Assembly (NCBI GenBank): GCA_910587715.1
Contig: CAJUMV010000053.1
Span: forward strand, 1 to 25,861
Direction: 5' to 3'
DNA length: 25,861 bases
DNA from: an uncultured Lachnospiraceae bacterium
GTDB taxonomy: Bacteria > Bacillota > Clostridia > Lachnospirales > Lachnospiraceae
The position numbers were made by a program, and so were the translations under genes. The notes beneath the pieces were generated by a model. That model was not told where the DNA came from, searched no databases, and was given only the letters and a program-made list of their open reading frames with translations. Each line of letters opens with the position of its first letter. Position 1 is the stretch's first letter. Shown here one piece after another: positions 15,999 through 23,731 of this stretch.

Positions 15999-16925
15999 AT
16001 GGGACAAAAGGATTTGGCCGCTAAACAGTTTGAACGCAGCCCGGAAGTATTTGCGGATATTATCAACGCATTCATTTTTGAAGGAGAACAGATAGTATTT
16101 CCAGAAGATTTGCAGTCTGCGCCGACGGAGTCGCTGTATCTGGCGGTGAATGGCGCATTGCGCAATCAATATAATGATGTCAGCAAATATGAGATGAAAA
16201 ATGGCAGAATCGCAACGCAGTATACGTTGGAAAATCAGTCTGGACCAGATTATAGGATACTGCTGCGTAAGGCTGGGTATGAAGGTGCGATTTATAGACA
16301 GCAGTATAGCGGCAGGGATATCTATCCCGCAATTACGCTTGTGCTGTATTGGGGCGATAAGGCATGGAATGCCAGCCGGGATTTTTATCGGCTTTTTCGC
16401 AGGAAAAAGATTCACCGTATGGCGAGAAAGTACATAGACAATGTTTGTCTGCACATGTATTCGATGAGAACCCTGCCTCTGGAAATACGACAGAGGTTTA
16501 AAAGTGATATGAGAGTGGTGGTCGATTATCTGGCGGAGGGAAAGGAATACGAGCCGACGGATCAGGAAATAGCAGATGTAAACGGAACAATGCGAATGCT
16601 ATACGCATTGACGGGAGATGCGGATTTTATAAATAATATTGGGATGCTACAGGAACGTCAAAGAAGAGGAGGCAGAGTGACGATGTGCGAAGTGGTAGAT
16701 AAATTTGTGCAGCGAGGAAGAGAGCAAGGAATAAAAGAAGGAATAAAAGAAGGAATAAAGGGGGAACAGGTGCGGTGCGCGACTGCATTCGTGAAAGAAT
16801 CCGTAATACAGAAGCAGTCGAAAGAATATATCATGGGTATTTTGCGGACCTGCTTTCAGATGCAAGAGGAGGAAGCTGATAATCTGTACCGTGAATGTAT
16901 GGGAATCAGGCTTTATGCCGGATGA
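15999..16925 (+). CDS. Rpn-family PD-(D/E)XK nuclease / putative transposase-like protein
   Basis: This 308-residue protein resembles the recombination-promoting nuclease (Rpn, YhgA-like) family, which is common in multiple copies in gut Clostridia and linked to RecA-independent recombination. Family-type features are LAVNGALRNQY, the YTLENQSGPDYRILLR segment (the ENQ probably equals the ExQ end of the nuclease motif), and AITLVLYWGDKAWN. The ATG at 15999 is chosen because AAAGGAGAG sits just upstream; an in-frame ATG at 15936 lacks such a site. The C-terminal part contains a tandem GIKEGIKEGIKG repeat typical of this family. Its stop overlaps the next gene's ATG (ATGA), suggesting translational coupling. 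It lies between pilB and pilC and is probably an insertion. Catalytic activity is not proven by the sequence. Confidence 0.7.
   Translation: MGQKDLAAKQFERSPEVFADIINAFIFEGEQIVFPEDLQSAPTESLYLAVNGALRNQYNDVSKYEMKNGRIATQYTLENQSGPDYRILLRKAGYEGAIYRQQYSGRDIYPAITLVLYWGDKAWNASRDFYRLFRRKKIHRMARKYIDNVCLHMYSMRTLPLEIRQRFKSDMRVVVDYLAEGKEYEPTDQEIADVNGTMRMLYALTGDADFINNIGMLQERQRRGGRVTMCEVVDKFVQRGREQGIKEGIKEGIKGEQVRCATAFVKESVIQKQSKEYIMGILRTCFQMQEEEADNLYRECMGIRLYAG
16728..16763 (+). repeat. 12-bp tandem repeat inside the Rpn-type gene
   Basis: The unit GGAATAAAAGAA occurs at 16728-16739 and 16740-16751, with a third copy from 16752 that diverges after GGAATAAA. It encodes Gly-Ile-Lys-Glu units. Because 12 is divisible by three, gain or loss of copies would change length but not frame. 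Confidence 0.75.
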
Positions 16926-18616
16926 AGAATTATCCGTTACTATTGCAAATAGGAAAGCGATTGTCGGCGATGGCGGACAGGATAGCGGACTTTTCGCGAA
17001 AAGTAGAGGAACTTCCGGGTAAAGCCCCCGAAATCCTCGCACTCCTCGTCTATGCGGCGGCGCATCTAGGCATGGCGGTTGTGCATGAGCCTTTCTTTGA
17101 CGAAGCGGAAGCGTGGCAGATTGCGCGCTCGGTGACGCTTAAGACGCTGTTTCTGGAGACGACACACTACGAAGGGCATCCGCCGCTCTGGCATCTGGTT
17201 CTGATGCCCTTTGCGAAGGCTGGCGCGCCTTACGAGCTGTCGCTCGCGCTTATCAGTCTGGCTTTTACGGGGACGGCGGTGTTTCTGATTCTGTGGTATG
17301 CGCTTTTTCCCAGATTGGTGCGGCTTCTGCTTCCGTTCACTTACTTTTTCTTTTATCAGTACGGTGTGATTTCTCGCGTGTATTGTGTGATGACGCTTGC
17401 GTTCGTGCTTGCGGCGATGGCTTACCGGCAAAGGAATGTTAGACCGGACAGATATGTGGCGACGTTGATATTGATGTGTGTAACGCTTGCCTACGGGCTG
17501 GTCATCGCGGGCGGGCTGGCGCTCGTATGGCTGTGGGAGATTTGGAGAGAGGGCAGGCGGAAGTGGGACAGGCGTATCTCGTGGCTGGCGGTTCTTCTGG
17601 CTGCAGCGTTTGGCGTTGTCTGGATGATTATGCCGCGGGCGGATACTTATGCCACGGTATCCGCCGACGCAGTTACCATAGAAAATCCCTTTATCGTGCG
17701 GCTGCTCTATACCTTTTTTGTGCTGCCTTCTGATGTGGCGCTGACGGATGTCTACAGCGAGCACATGCTTCTTTCGCGGGCATATCTGATGCCTTCCGCG
17801 CTGTTTAGCGGTGCGCTTATCGGTATGTTGATTTGGGGTGTGCTTTTGTATTACGGCAGGAAGAGGGGGACGGCGCTGCTGCTCGTGCTCCCTTACAGTC
17901 TTTTTGCGGTATTTGCGGCAGCAGTGTATGTGTCGATTCATCATATCGGGATTGGACTGCTCTATTTCTGCTTTTGGTGCTGGGTTACCGCAGAGAGCGG
18001 GGAGTGCGCGGCAGACCGGACGGAGCTGTCTGCGGACGGAAATATGGCGGGCGCGGTGCGGTGCGCGGCGGTTCTTCTCGGTACACTGGCAATGGGTGTG
18101 TCCCTGTACTGGACGGGCGCGGCGTGCAAATTGGATATCGACAAAAACTATGCGCCGGGACGTCATGAGGCGGCGTTTATCAAGGCACATCATCTGGACG
18201 AGTATCGGATGATGACAAGCTGGCTGATTGCTTATGATGAGGAAGGAGACATTCGGCTGACGGATATCAATGAATGTAATATGGCGGTAAATGTGGCGCC
18301 TTATTTTGAACATAACCTGTTTTTTAATTTTAATGGCGGAATCGACGAAAGAAACTACGTCACCCACATTCTTCTCTCTGAGGAGGAGACGCAGAGGCAG
18401 TATGAGAAGTGGAGGGGGGAAGAGCCGCCGCAGGTGCTGTGGATGATGCCGGAGCTTTCCGAGGTCTACGGAGGGACGGTCACTATGCGGGACTATGTGC
18501 CGGTTTGGAAAGAGGGTGTCTGGCAGGTGTGGAAGGCGGGGGCAAACTATTATGAGAGTGATATCCATGTGCGGCGGGAGCTGTTGGAGGAAACCGGGCT
18601 GCAGCCATTGAGGTGA
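16922..18616 (+). CDS. Polytopic membrane protein, GT-C glycosyltransferase-like
   Basis: The product has about 564 residues from the ATG at 16922, which overlaps the preceding stop codon as ATGA; other starts at 16895 and 16970 are possible. Roughly nine or more hydrophobic segments fill residues 35-400. The first external loop contains EPFFDEAEAWQIAR, followed by HYEGHPPLWHL. Acidic residues at that place are the usual mark of GT-C enzymes, which move sugars from lipid carriers to acceptors outside the membrane. The C-terminal 170 residues are soluble, starting near LDIDKNYAPGRHEAAF. The substrate is unknown. Location inside the pilus cluster makes pilin or surface glycan modification possible, but this is inference. 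The next gene, a second large membrane protein, starts 4 bp after the stop. Confidence 0.65.
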   Translation: MKNYPLLLQIGKRLSAMADRIADFSRKVEELPGKAPEILALLVYAAAHLGMAVVHEPFFDEAEAWQIARSVTLKTLFLETTHYEGHPPLWHLVLMPFAKAGAPYELSLALISLAFTGTAVFLILWYALFPRLVRLLLPFTYFFFYQYGVISRVYCVMTLAFVLAAMAYRQRNVRPDRYVATLILMCVTLAYGLVIAGGLALVWLWEIWREGRRKWDRRISWLAVLLAAAFGVVWMIMPRADTYATVSADAVTIENPFIVRLLYTFFVLPSDVALTDVYSEHMLLSRAYLMPSALFSGALIGMLIWGVLLYYGRKRGTALLLVLPYSLFAVFAAAVYVSIHHIGIGLLYFCFWCWVTAESGECAADRTELSADGNMAGAVRCAAVLLGTLAMGVSLYWTGAACKLDIDKNYAPGRHEAAFIKAHHLDEYRMMTSWLIAYDEEGDIRLTDINECNMAVNVAPYFEHNLFFNFNGGIDERNYVTHILLSEEETQRQYEKWRGEEPPQVLWMMPELSEVYGGTVTMRDYVPVWKEGVWQVWKAGANYYESDIHVRRELLEETGLQPLR

Positions 18617-18620
18617 AACC

Positions 18621-20757
18621 ATGTATGAGGAAAGAAAAAAGCTGGGGCTGCTATTGGTCATACTGGCGTCGATTGGCTATGTGCTGCTGCTTGCGGGAGG
18701 AAATCCGGAGGTTTTTATATCGACGATAACAGGACACAGTGGTATCCCGTTATGGAGCGTGCCTACGAGGATTTTTGGACGACAGGCAGGATTTATTGTT
18801 ATGATTTCTACCAGATGAAGGGAATGTCTGTGGCGGGGCAGGGCTATTACGGCGTGATGAACCCCTTTATCCTTATTTCCTATACGGTGACGAGGCTTCT
18901 GCCCGCCGGGATAGACACCATCACTTTCTATATCGGTCTGATGGTGGTGCTGGGGAATCTTTTTCTTTATCTGACGTGCAGGAGGCTTGGCTGTAAGCAG
19001 GTTTCGGCATTTCTTTTAACTATGACTTACAGCACGATGGGATGCTTCTGGGCTTTTTTCTATTGGTATTATGTGTTCAACAATTATTTTCTCGTGCCGC
19101 TTCTTGTCTATGCCTTTCTGCGTTGTGAGCAGAAGGGATGGAGTAGATATTGCGCCTGCGGCGTGGTGCTGGCGATGGATCTGTGGATGGGGAATGTGCA
19201 GTACACGTTCTATCACTATATGCTGTTCGGTGTTCTTTGCCTGACGATGATGATATTGAAAAACAAGTGTTATTTAAAAGTTCTGTGTACCAACGCGGCG
19301 GTGGGAGTCGGGCTTTCTTTGCCCATGCTTCTGCTGCTTTTGCGGGCGTCGGGCGGTTTTGGGCAGCATAATCATTTTATGACATATCCGCTTCTGCTTT
19401 TCAGTCTTTTGATTCATTCCGTAATTCCACAGGGTATTTTACGGCGGTACGGGGATGGGTTTTCCTTTCTGGACTCCTACGTGATGGGGCGGGCTGTGTG
19501 GCGGCGCTTCTTTGGTTCCTGTCGCTGATGAGCGGCGGAGTGGCGGCACATATATGCAGCGTGATGCCGGTTGTCTCGAATTTCCGTTATTTCTTTAAAG
19601 CGATTTTTCCGGCTGTGCCGCTGGCGGTTTTGCTGTTGGCGTATCTGGCTGGAGCGGCAGACCGCAGGGAGGGCACGCCTGCGGATGAGAGCGCTGCAGG
19701 CAGCCTCGGGAGCGGTGCGGACCGCTGTGGGAAAAAGAGGGACAGGCGTGGGAGCCGAGGAGGAAAGCGGTATCGGTCGGCGGCGGTGTTTTTTGCCACG
19801 GTCTTTGTCTGTGTGGGTGTGGTCAATGCCTGTGATACGATTGCGTTCGGGAGCCAACTGTTTGGAATGCGGGTTGAGGGGAGTTTTGTGGAAGAGAAGG
19901 AGATAGCGTTTTCTGCGATTGAGGCGACGGATATGGATGGCAAAAACTACAGGACGGCTGCTTTTTTACAGTTTCCGGGTATCGATGATGAGTGTTTTGC
20001 CATGCCCCGCAACCTGACAAGAAATTTTGCCACCGCTGTTGGTGTATTCTCGCTGGCAGGCTACGAGATTGCTATGCCGGAGAGCAGATTGGAACTGTTT
20101 GATGCGCTCTATTCGGATACTGATTTTTATGCAAAATATGCCAATGCAGACACGTTGGAAAATTTCTATGGGAATTTGTGCCGGCAGCCGGAAAAAGTGC
20201 AGGAACAATTGATTGAAAACAGCGTGCGCTATCTGCTCCTGGATAAGACCACGCTGGCGGATAACTGGCGGGCGAGAGAGATTGCGGAAATCCGTTTTCA
20301 GAATGACAGGAGAGAGGATGTCGTTGCCGCTCTGCGGACGCTTCCGGATATCCGCGTGGAGAGGGTCTGCGTTTTTAACGAGCATTATGATTTGGTGGAG
20401 CTTTCGGGCACGGATAGTCTGTGTGTGGACGGGGAGGGAAACCAGGTGCCGCTGACGGATGAAAACATGCAGACGCTCACCTTTACGGCGCAGGCGGGAG
20501 AAAACTATACGCTTTCCTTTGCATGGGACGCCCATCTGACGGCTTTTGTGACTGCGGCGGACGGCACAGTGAAACCGCTGCTTGTAGAAAGGACGGAGAA
20601 TGGAAATATCCGTTTGTCCACAGCGGAAAGCGGCGGCAGGGTGATACTGGCATGGCGCGACCCGCTCTGTACGGCGGGGTTTGTATGGGAGGGCGTGACG
20701 GCAGTGGCGTTTTTGGGATTGCTGTTATGTTTTGGGACGCTCAATAGCAAGAAATAG
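18621..20757 (+). pseudogene. YfhO-like large membrane protein broken by two single-base frameshifts
   Basis: Three frames give one coherent protein of about 712 residues. Segment 1 starts at ATG 18621 (after GAGGTGA) and reads to about 18716. Segment 2 is in the next frame and includes DDNRTQWYPVMERAYEDFW and several membrane helices, ending in the wrong frame at 19528. Segment 3 runs to 20757 and includes NFRYFFKAIFPAVPLAVLL, then a large external domain and a last membrane helix. One extra T in the TTTTT at 18712-18716 would join segments 1 and 2 as EVFYIDDNRTQW. One extra G in the GGGG at 19486-19489 would join segments 2 and 3 as SYVMGAGCVAALL. The overall pattern resembles YfhO-family membrane proteins linked to lipid-carrier glycosylation. 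It may be truly broken, phase variable or a sequencing artefact. Confidence 0.65.
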
Positions 20758-20791
20758 AATGAATAATAGTGAAAAACTTGTAAAATACGGA

Positions 20792-20820
20792 TTGACTTTG
20801 AAAGATGGGTGGCATAATAT
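20792..20820 (+). promoter_or_regulatory. Promoter of a small RNA
   Basis: TTGACT (20792-20797) lies 17 bp from TAATAT (20815-20820), with CATAAT overlapping as an alternative -10. It lies in a gene-free stretch upstream of a structured, terminated region. Confidence 0.5.
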
Positions 20821-20826
20821 AGTGGT

Positions 20827-21015
20827 AGAAGGAAACTTCTTGAGAAGCAGTCTCATAAAATGCGTTCGCCTGTGAAGTGCAAGTCGTGATGGAGAGCGGT
20901 GAACACGGAGGCTCACAAAGGTGGCAACTTACCATAAACCATCTAGCGTAAGCGAAAGAAAGTTGTTAAGTAGGGCATAAAGCCTTGCCGATGTTTGGGC
21001 AGGGCTTTATTTTTG
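20827..21015 (+). ncRNA. Structured small RNA of about 190 nt, possibly raiA-motif type
   Basis: Between the broken membrane gene and the decayed ORF there is no credible coding frame, but the stretch has its own promoter and a strong terminator. Local pairings include GAAG/CTTC around a GAAA loop near 20828, GTTCGCC (from 20864) with GGTGAAC (from 20899), and GGTGG/TTACC around a CAAC loop near 20920. Unpaired, conserved-looking strings such as GAACACGGAGGCTCACAAAG lie between them. CAACTT may also pair with AAGTTG near 20960, which suggests a compact fold. Size and general look recall the raiA motif RNA known from Clostridia, but I cannot confirm this by eye and no raiA gene is adjacent. 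It is not tRNA, tmRNA or RNase P as far as I can see. Confidence 0.5.
20979..21015 (+). terminator. Rho-independent terminator of the small RNA
   Basis: AAAGCCTTGCC (20979-20989) pairs along its full 11 bp with GGCAGGGCTTT (20998-21008), with one G-T pair and an 8-nt loop. ATTTTTG follows directly. This is the clearest intrinsic terminator in the window. Confidence 0.85.
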
Positions 21016-21057
21016 TACAGATTGGGTATATGTAGATTTAAGACAGGAAGATAAGTA

Positions 21058-21328
21058 TGGATAAGATACAGGAGTGTGCCGCTCGCTTTTTACATTTGGT
21101 TGATACAACTTCATATGTTTTTCATCTGGCTAAAAGAAATGTGCGAGTATTCACCCTGTGGGATTGTATCTTTTGGGGTGAAGAAAAATGTATCTTATGG
21201 TGGACAGAAACTATACTGGATGTTAAAAGATAAAATCAATGAGGGAATCGCGTTACAATATATAGGAATCCTCAATATACATGGAAGAAGGAATTGGAAA
21301 ACGAATCAGAGGCGGTTTAATGAGTGAT
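21058..21328 (+). pseudogene. Decayed small ORF, unknown family (possible PBECR4-like start)
   Basis: From ATG 21058, preceded by AGGAAG, the frame reads MDKIQECAARFLHLVDTTSY and stays open for 58 codons. It then meets TAA and, shortly after, TGA. The same frame resumes as RNPQYTWKKELENESEAV and ends at a final stop, which looks like a natural protein end. The opening resembles that of small proteins carrying PBECR4-type nuclease domains in Clostridia, but the match is weak. I read it as a remnant with stop codons rather than an active gene. An overlapping 83-codon frame (21076-21327) has unlikely composition. Confidence 0.35.
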
Positions 21329-21381
21329 GGCAGTGGCGTTTTTTAGCTTAATTATGGCATTTTTAGGCTTGATTAAGCCAC

Positions 21382-21410
21382 TTGCATTCTTAGGACAAAA
21401 GTGATATCAT
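21382..21410 (+). promoter_or_regulatory. Sigma-A-type promoter for pilC
   Basis: TTGCAT (21382-21387) and TATCAT (21405-21410) are separated by 17 bp. A start near 21417 would give a leader of about 130 nt before pilC, which matches the structured segment that follows. Confidence 0.5.
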
Positions 21411-21429
21411 ATTAATTAACATAGTAAAT

Positions 21430-21520
21430 TAGTACCGAATGAGAAAATCGGCGCTAGTATCTCTGGCATTAGTTCAGGGGGACGCAGGCAAACCTGTGCA
21501 GTAGATTTTGCATGGAAGTA
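21430..21520 (+). promoter_or_regulatory. Structured leader of pilC, candidate riboswitch
   Basis: The leader folds into at least three hairpins. A 10-position imperfect stem joins TTAGTACCGA (from 21430) with TCGGCGCTAG. A second pairs TCTCTG with CAGGGGG around a 9-nt loop. A third is a 6-bp stem, CGCAGG/CCTGTG, around a CAAA loop. The strings GGGGGACGCA and GGCAAACC recall parts of cyclic-di-GMP-I aptamers, but in that class GGCAAACC comes first and is separated from GACGCAAAGC; here the order is different and the rest of the consensus is missing. I cannot assign a known class. The ribosome binding site ACGGAGG lies 20 nt further on. Confidence 0.45.
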
Positions 21521-21546
21521 CACTGGGGAAGTACGGAGGATATGCT

Positions 21547-22764
21547 ATGGCGGTCTGGGGATATGTCGCGATCGATAAAGGCGGAAAAGAGATTAAAGGC
21601 AGTAAAGACGCTGATAACAAAGACCTTGTGCTCAGGGATCTGAAGAATCAGGGTCTTATTGTGCTGGAATTGACAGAGCAGAATGCATTGACAAGGGATA
21701 TCAGTCTTGATTTTGGCGGGAAAAAGCCTACGCCGCGCGATATGGCAGTGTTCTGCAGACAGTTTGCCAGCATCACCAGAGCCGGCGTTACGATCATCGA
21801 GACATTAAATATGTTGGCGGACTCCACGGAAAATAAGAAGATGCAGAAGTCTCTCTACGCCGTGCGTGCGGACGTGGAGAAAGGCGAGAGCTTTGCGGAT
21901 TCTCTGGCAGGGCATCCGGGGGTGTTCCCGGAGCTTCTGGTGCAGATGGCGAGAGCGGGCGAGGCGTCCGGCAGTCTGGATACGGCCATGGAGCGTATGG
22001 CGGTGCAGTTCGAAAAATCCGCCAAGACGCAGGCCATGGTCAAGAAAGCGATGATCTACCCGATCGTGGTGGCGCTGATCGCGGTAGCGGTCGTGATCGT
22101 CATGCTGGTGTTCGTTATCCCGCGTTATATGGATATGTTCGAGCAGCTGGGGACGGAGCTTCCCGCTATCACGATGGCGGTAGTCAACCTGAGTAATTTC
22201 ATTAAGAATAACTGGTACATACTCATTCCGGTCATAGTCGGTATTGTATTTGCACTGAAGGCTTATGCCAAGACATACTCCGGCAAACATGTTTTCGGAA
22301 AACTGCAGATGAAGATTCCGGCAGTCAAGAATTTGGTGGTAAAATCCGCCAGTGCGCAGATGGCAAGAACGCTGAGTACTCTGCTGACGGCAGGCGTGCC
22401 ACTGATGGAAGCGGTGGATATCGTGTCGGATACCATGACGAATATCTGGTTTAAGGAAGCTCTCAAGGACGCGCTTGAGCAGATTATGGTCGGTGTACCC
22501 CTGTCCCAGCCTTTGCAGACATGTGGTCTGTTCCCGCCGATGGTTTATCATATGATGCGGATCGGTGAGGAAGCCGGTTCCACCGAGGACATGTTAAATA
22601 AGCTGGCGGACTACTACGAGGAAGAAGTGGAGATGGCGGTGCAGTCTTTGATGGCGGCTATGGAGCCCATGATTATTATCGTGCTGGCTGGTATTGTCGG
22701 ACTATTGATCGGTGCGGTTATGGCGCCGATGGTGACGATGTATTCGGCACTGGATAATCTGTAA
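21547..22764 (+). CDS. pilC: Type IV pilus inner-membrane platform protein PilC (GspF family)
   Basis: PilC is the membrane platform that couples the PilB and PilT motors to pilin assembly. The 405-residue product has two GspF repeats. Each begins with a cytoplasmic helical part: PRDMAVFCRQFASITRAGVT in the first and QMARTLSTLLTAGVPLMEAV in the second. Membrane segments lie near residues 170-195, 220-240 and 375-400, the standard topology. The ATG at 21547 is preferred over one at 21508 because ACGGAGG stands seven bases upstream and the shorter protein begins with the expected WGYVAIDKGGKEIKG. It is separated from pilB by about 5.8 kb of accessory sequence and has its own promoter and leader. 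Confidence 0.95.
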   Translation: MAVWGYVAIDKGGKEIKGSKDADNKDLVLRDLKNQGLIVLELTEQNALTRDISLDFGGKKPTPRDMAVFCRQFASITRAGVTIIETLNMLADSTENKKMQKSLYAVRADVEKGESFADSLAGHPGVFPELLVQMARAGEASGSLDTAMERMAVQFEKSAKTQAMVKKAMIYPIVVALIAVAVVIVMLVFVIPRYMDMFEQLGTELPAITMAVVNLSNFIKNNWYILIPVIVGIVFALKAYAKTYSGKHVFGKLQMKIPAVKNLVVKSASAQMARTLSTLLTAGVPLMEAVDIVSDTMTNIWFKEALKDALEQIMVGVPLSQPLQTCGLFPPMVYHMMRIGEEAGSTEDMLNKLADYYEEEVEMAVQSLMAAMEPMIIIVLAGIVGLLIGAVMAPMVTMYSALDNL

Positions 22765-22788
22765 AGAGGAAATGTATGGTGACCAATC

Positions 22789-23149
22789 ATGTTAATTCTT
22801 GCAGAAAAAATTGTGAAAGAAAAAACTGAATGAACTGGGAACACTTGGTGAAACGGAAGTATTCTTTGAAGATATGATTAAAGGTGTTGTGGATATTCAA
22901 AGAGAACTGTTGGCTATTAATGCGGAATTACATTCTGATTTGGAAAAGTATTTATTAGATAACGGCTCTGACAATAGAAATTTGTATGGAATAAACATTT
23001 TACTTGATGATTATGAGATAGAGTTTGATTCCTTAATTAATCCACCTAGAAACAGAGAAGCAGGATTTCCGCGGGCGGGCAGAGATGTGGCTGATCCGAT
23101 TGCAAGGGAAAAGATCGTGGAGGTTGTAAATAAATGGATAGAACTCTGA
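22789..23149 (+). pseudogene. DUF5674-like small protein with an N-terminal frameshift
   Basis: The main frame (MIKGVVDIQRELLAINAELH from 22874 to 23149) resembles DUF5674 proteins, which have unknown function: note ELHSDLEKYLLDNGS, YGINILLDD and EFDSLINPPRNRE. Upstream in-frame sequence (NELGTLGETEVFFED) is clearly protein-like but meets a TGA. The missing start lies in another frame: ATG 22789 gives MLILAEKIVKEK and then a stop. Removing one A from the AAAAAA near 22820-22825 joins the two as KIVKEKLNELGTLGETEVF, giving about 119 residues. A shorter 91-residue product from ATG 22874 is still possible. It overlaps the next gene by 16 bp, so the two are probably a unit. Confidence 0.6.
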
Positions 23150-23430
23150 GATGGTTTGAGATGGAAATCGGAGAACAGATTTCCAATATCGGAAGCGAGG
23201 TCAATCGGGCGATTAAGTACAAAAATAGAAACGAAGAGGATAAAAAGAAACGTTTTTATGAAAAGGCGATAGAATTGCTTGAACTAACATGTGCCGACCC
23301 CAAAAACAAATTTCGGCTGGGAGAGCTGCATTTTTGCATGGAAGAATTGACAGATTATTTTGCGGGAGAAAATTTTTACAACACAACAGACGAAATGCTG
23401 ATGAAATATTATGATGCGTTTCTTGTATAA
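23134..23430 (+). CDS. Small hypothetical protein paired with the DUF5674-like gene
   Basis: This 98-residue protein has no motif I can assign. It is charged and probably helical, with a heptad-like centre (VNRAIKYKNRNEEDKKKRF) and no membrane segment or signal peptide. It starts inside the last codons of the DUF5674-like gene, which suggests translational coupling. Such overlapping pairs of small genes are often toxin-antitoxin-like, but nothing in the sequence proves this. Codon use is more A/T-rich than in the flanking pilus genes, in keeping with acquired cargo. Confidence 0.6.
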   Translation: MDRTLRWFEMEIGEQISNIGSEVNRAIKYKNRNEEDKKKRFYEKAIELLELTCADPKNKFRLGELHFCMEELTDYFAGENFYNTTDEMLMKYYDAFLV

Positions 23431-23473
23431 TACGAGTAGAGGATATAGAGTTCACAGAAAGAGGTGTTGAAAA

Positions 23474-23731
23474 ATGACGGCGTTAAGGCGTGAAGCAATT
23501 CAATTGGTAGAGCAGATGCAGGAAGAGCAAATGCCATATGTGATTCAGTATATACAGTCATTAAAAGAAAGTGTATTAGATATTAACTTAACATTAGGAG
23601 AAATTGAAGTCTCTCCTAAAATGAAAGCATTTTGGGACTTGGAAAAGATGATTGTTCCAATATCAGAGGAATTGGATTACGATAAGGAACTGGCAGAAGC
23701 AAGGGACGAAAAGTATGGTTGTATTGATTGA
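23474..23731 (+). CDS. Antitoxin-like small protein preceding a PIN gene
   Basis: This 85-residue acidic protein starts MTALRREAIQLVEQMQEEQ and contains MPYVIQYIQSLKES. Proteins of this look, which carry a short helical N-terminus and an extended acidic tail, commonly stand in front of PIN-domain toxins and neutralise them by covering the active site. Its end overlaps the start of the PIN reading frame by 17 bp, the usual arrangement. The ribosome binding site AAAGAGG is good. The partner toxin carries a nonsense codon, so the antitoxin may be orphaned. No recognised DNA-binding domain is obvious. Confidence 0.65.
   Translation: MTALRREAIQLVEQMQEEQMPYVIQYIQSLKESVLDINLTLGEIEVSPKMKAFWDLEKMIVPISEELDYDKELAEARDEKYGCID

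Noticed and set aside
17066..18661. Long minus-strand ORF of about 530 codons
   Set aside because: It mirrors the GT-C-like gene and has a highly basic, motif-free product. No ribosome binding site or promoter supports it.
21430..21520. Direct annotation as a cyclic-di-GMP-I or -II riboswitch
   Set aside because: The strings similar to class I occur in the wrong order and without the second half of the consensus. The class II hallmarks are also missing, so only a generic structured leader is reported.
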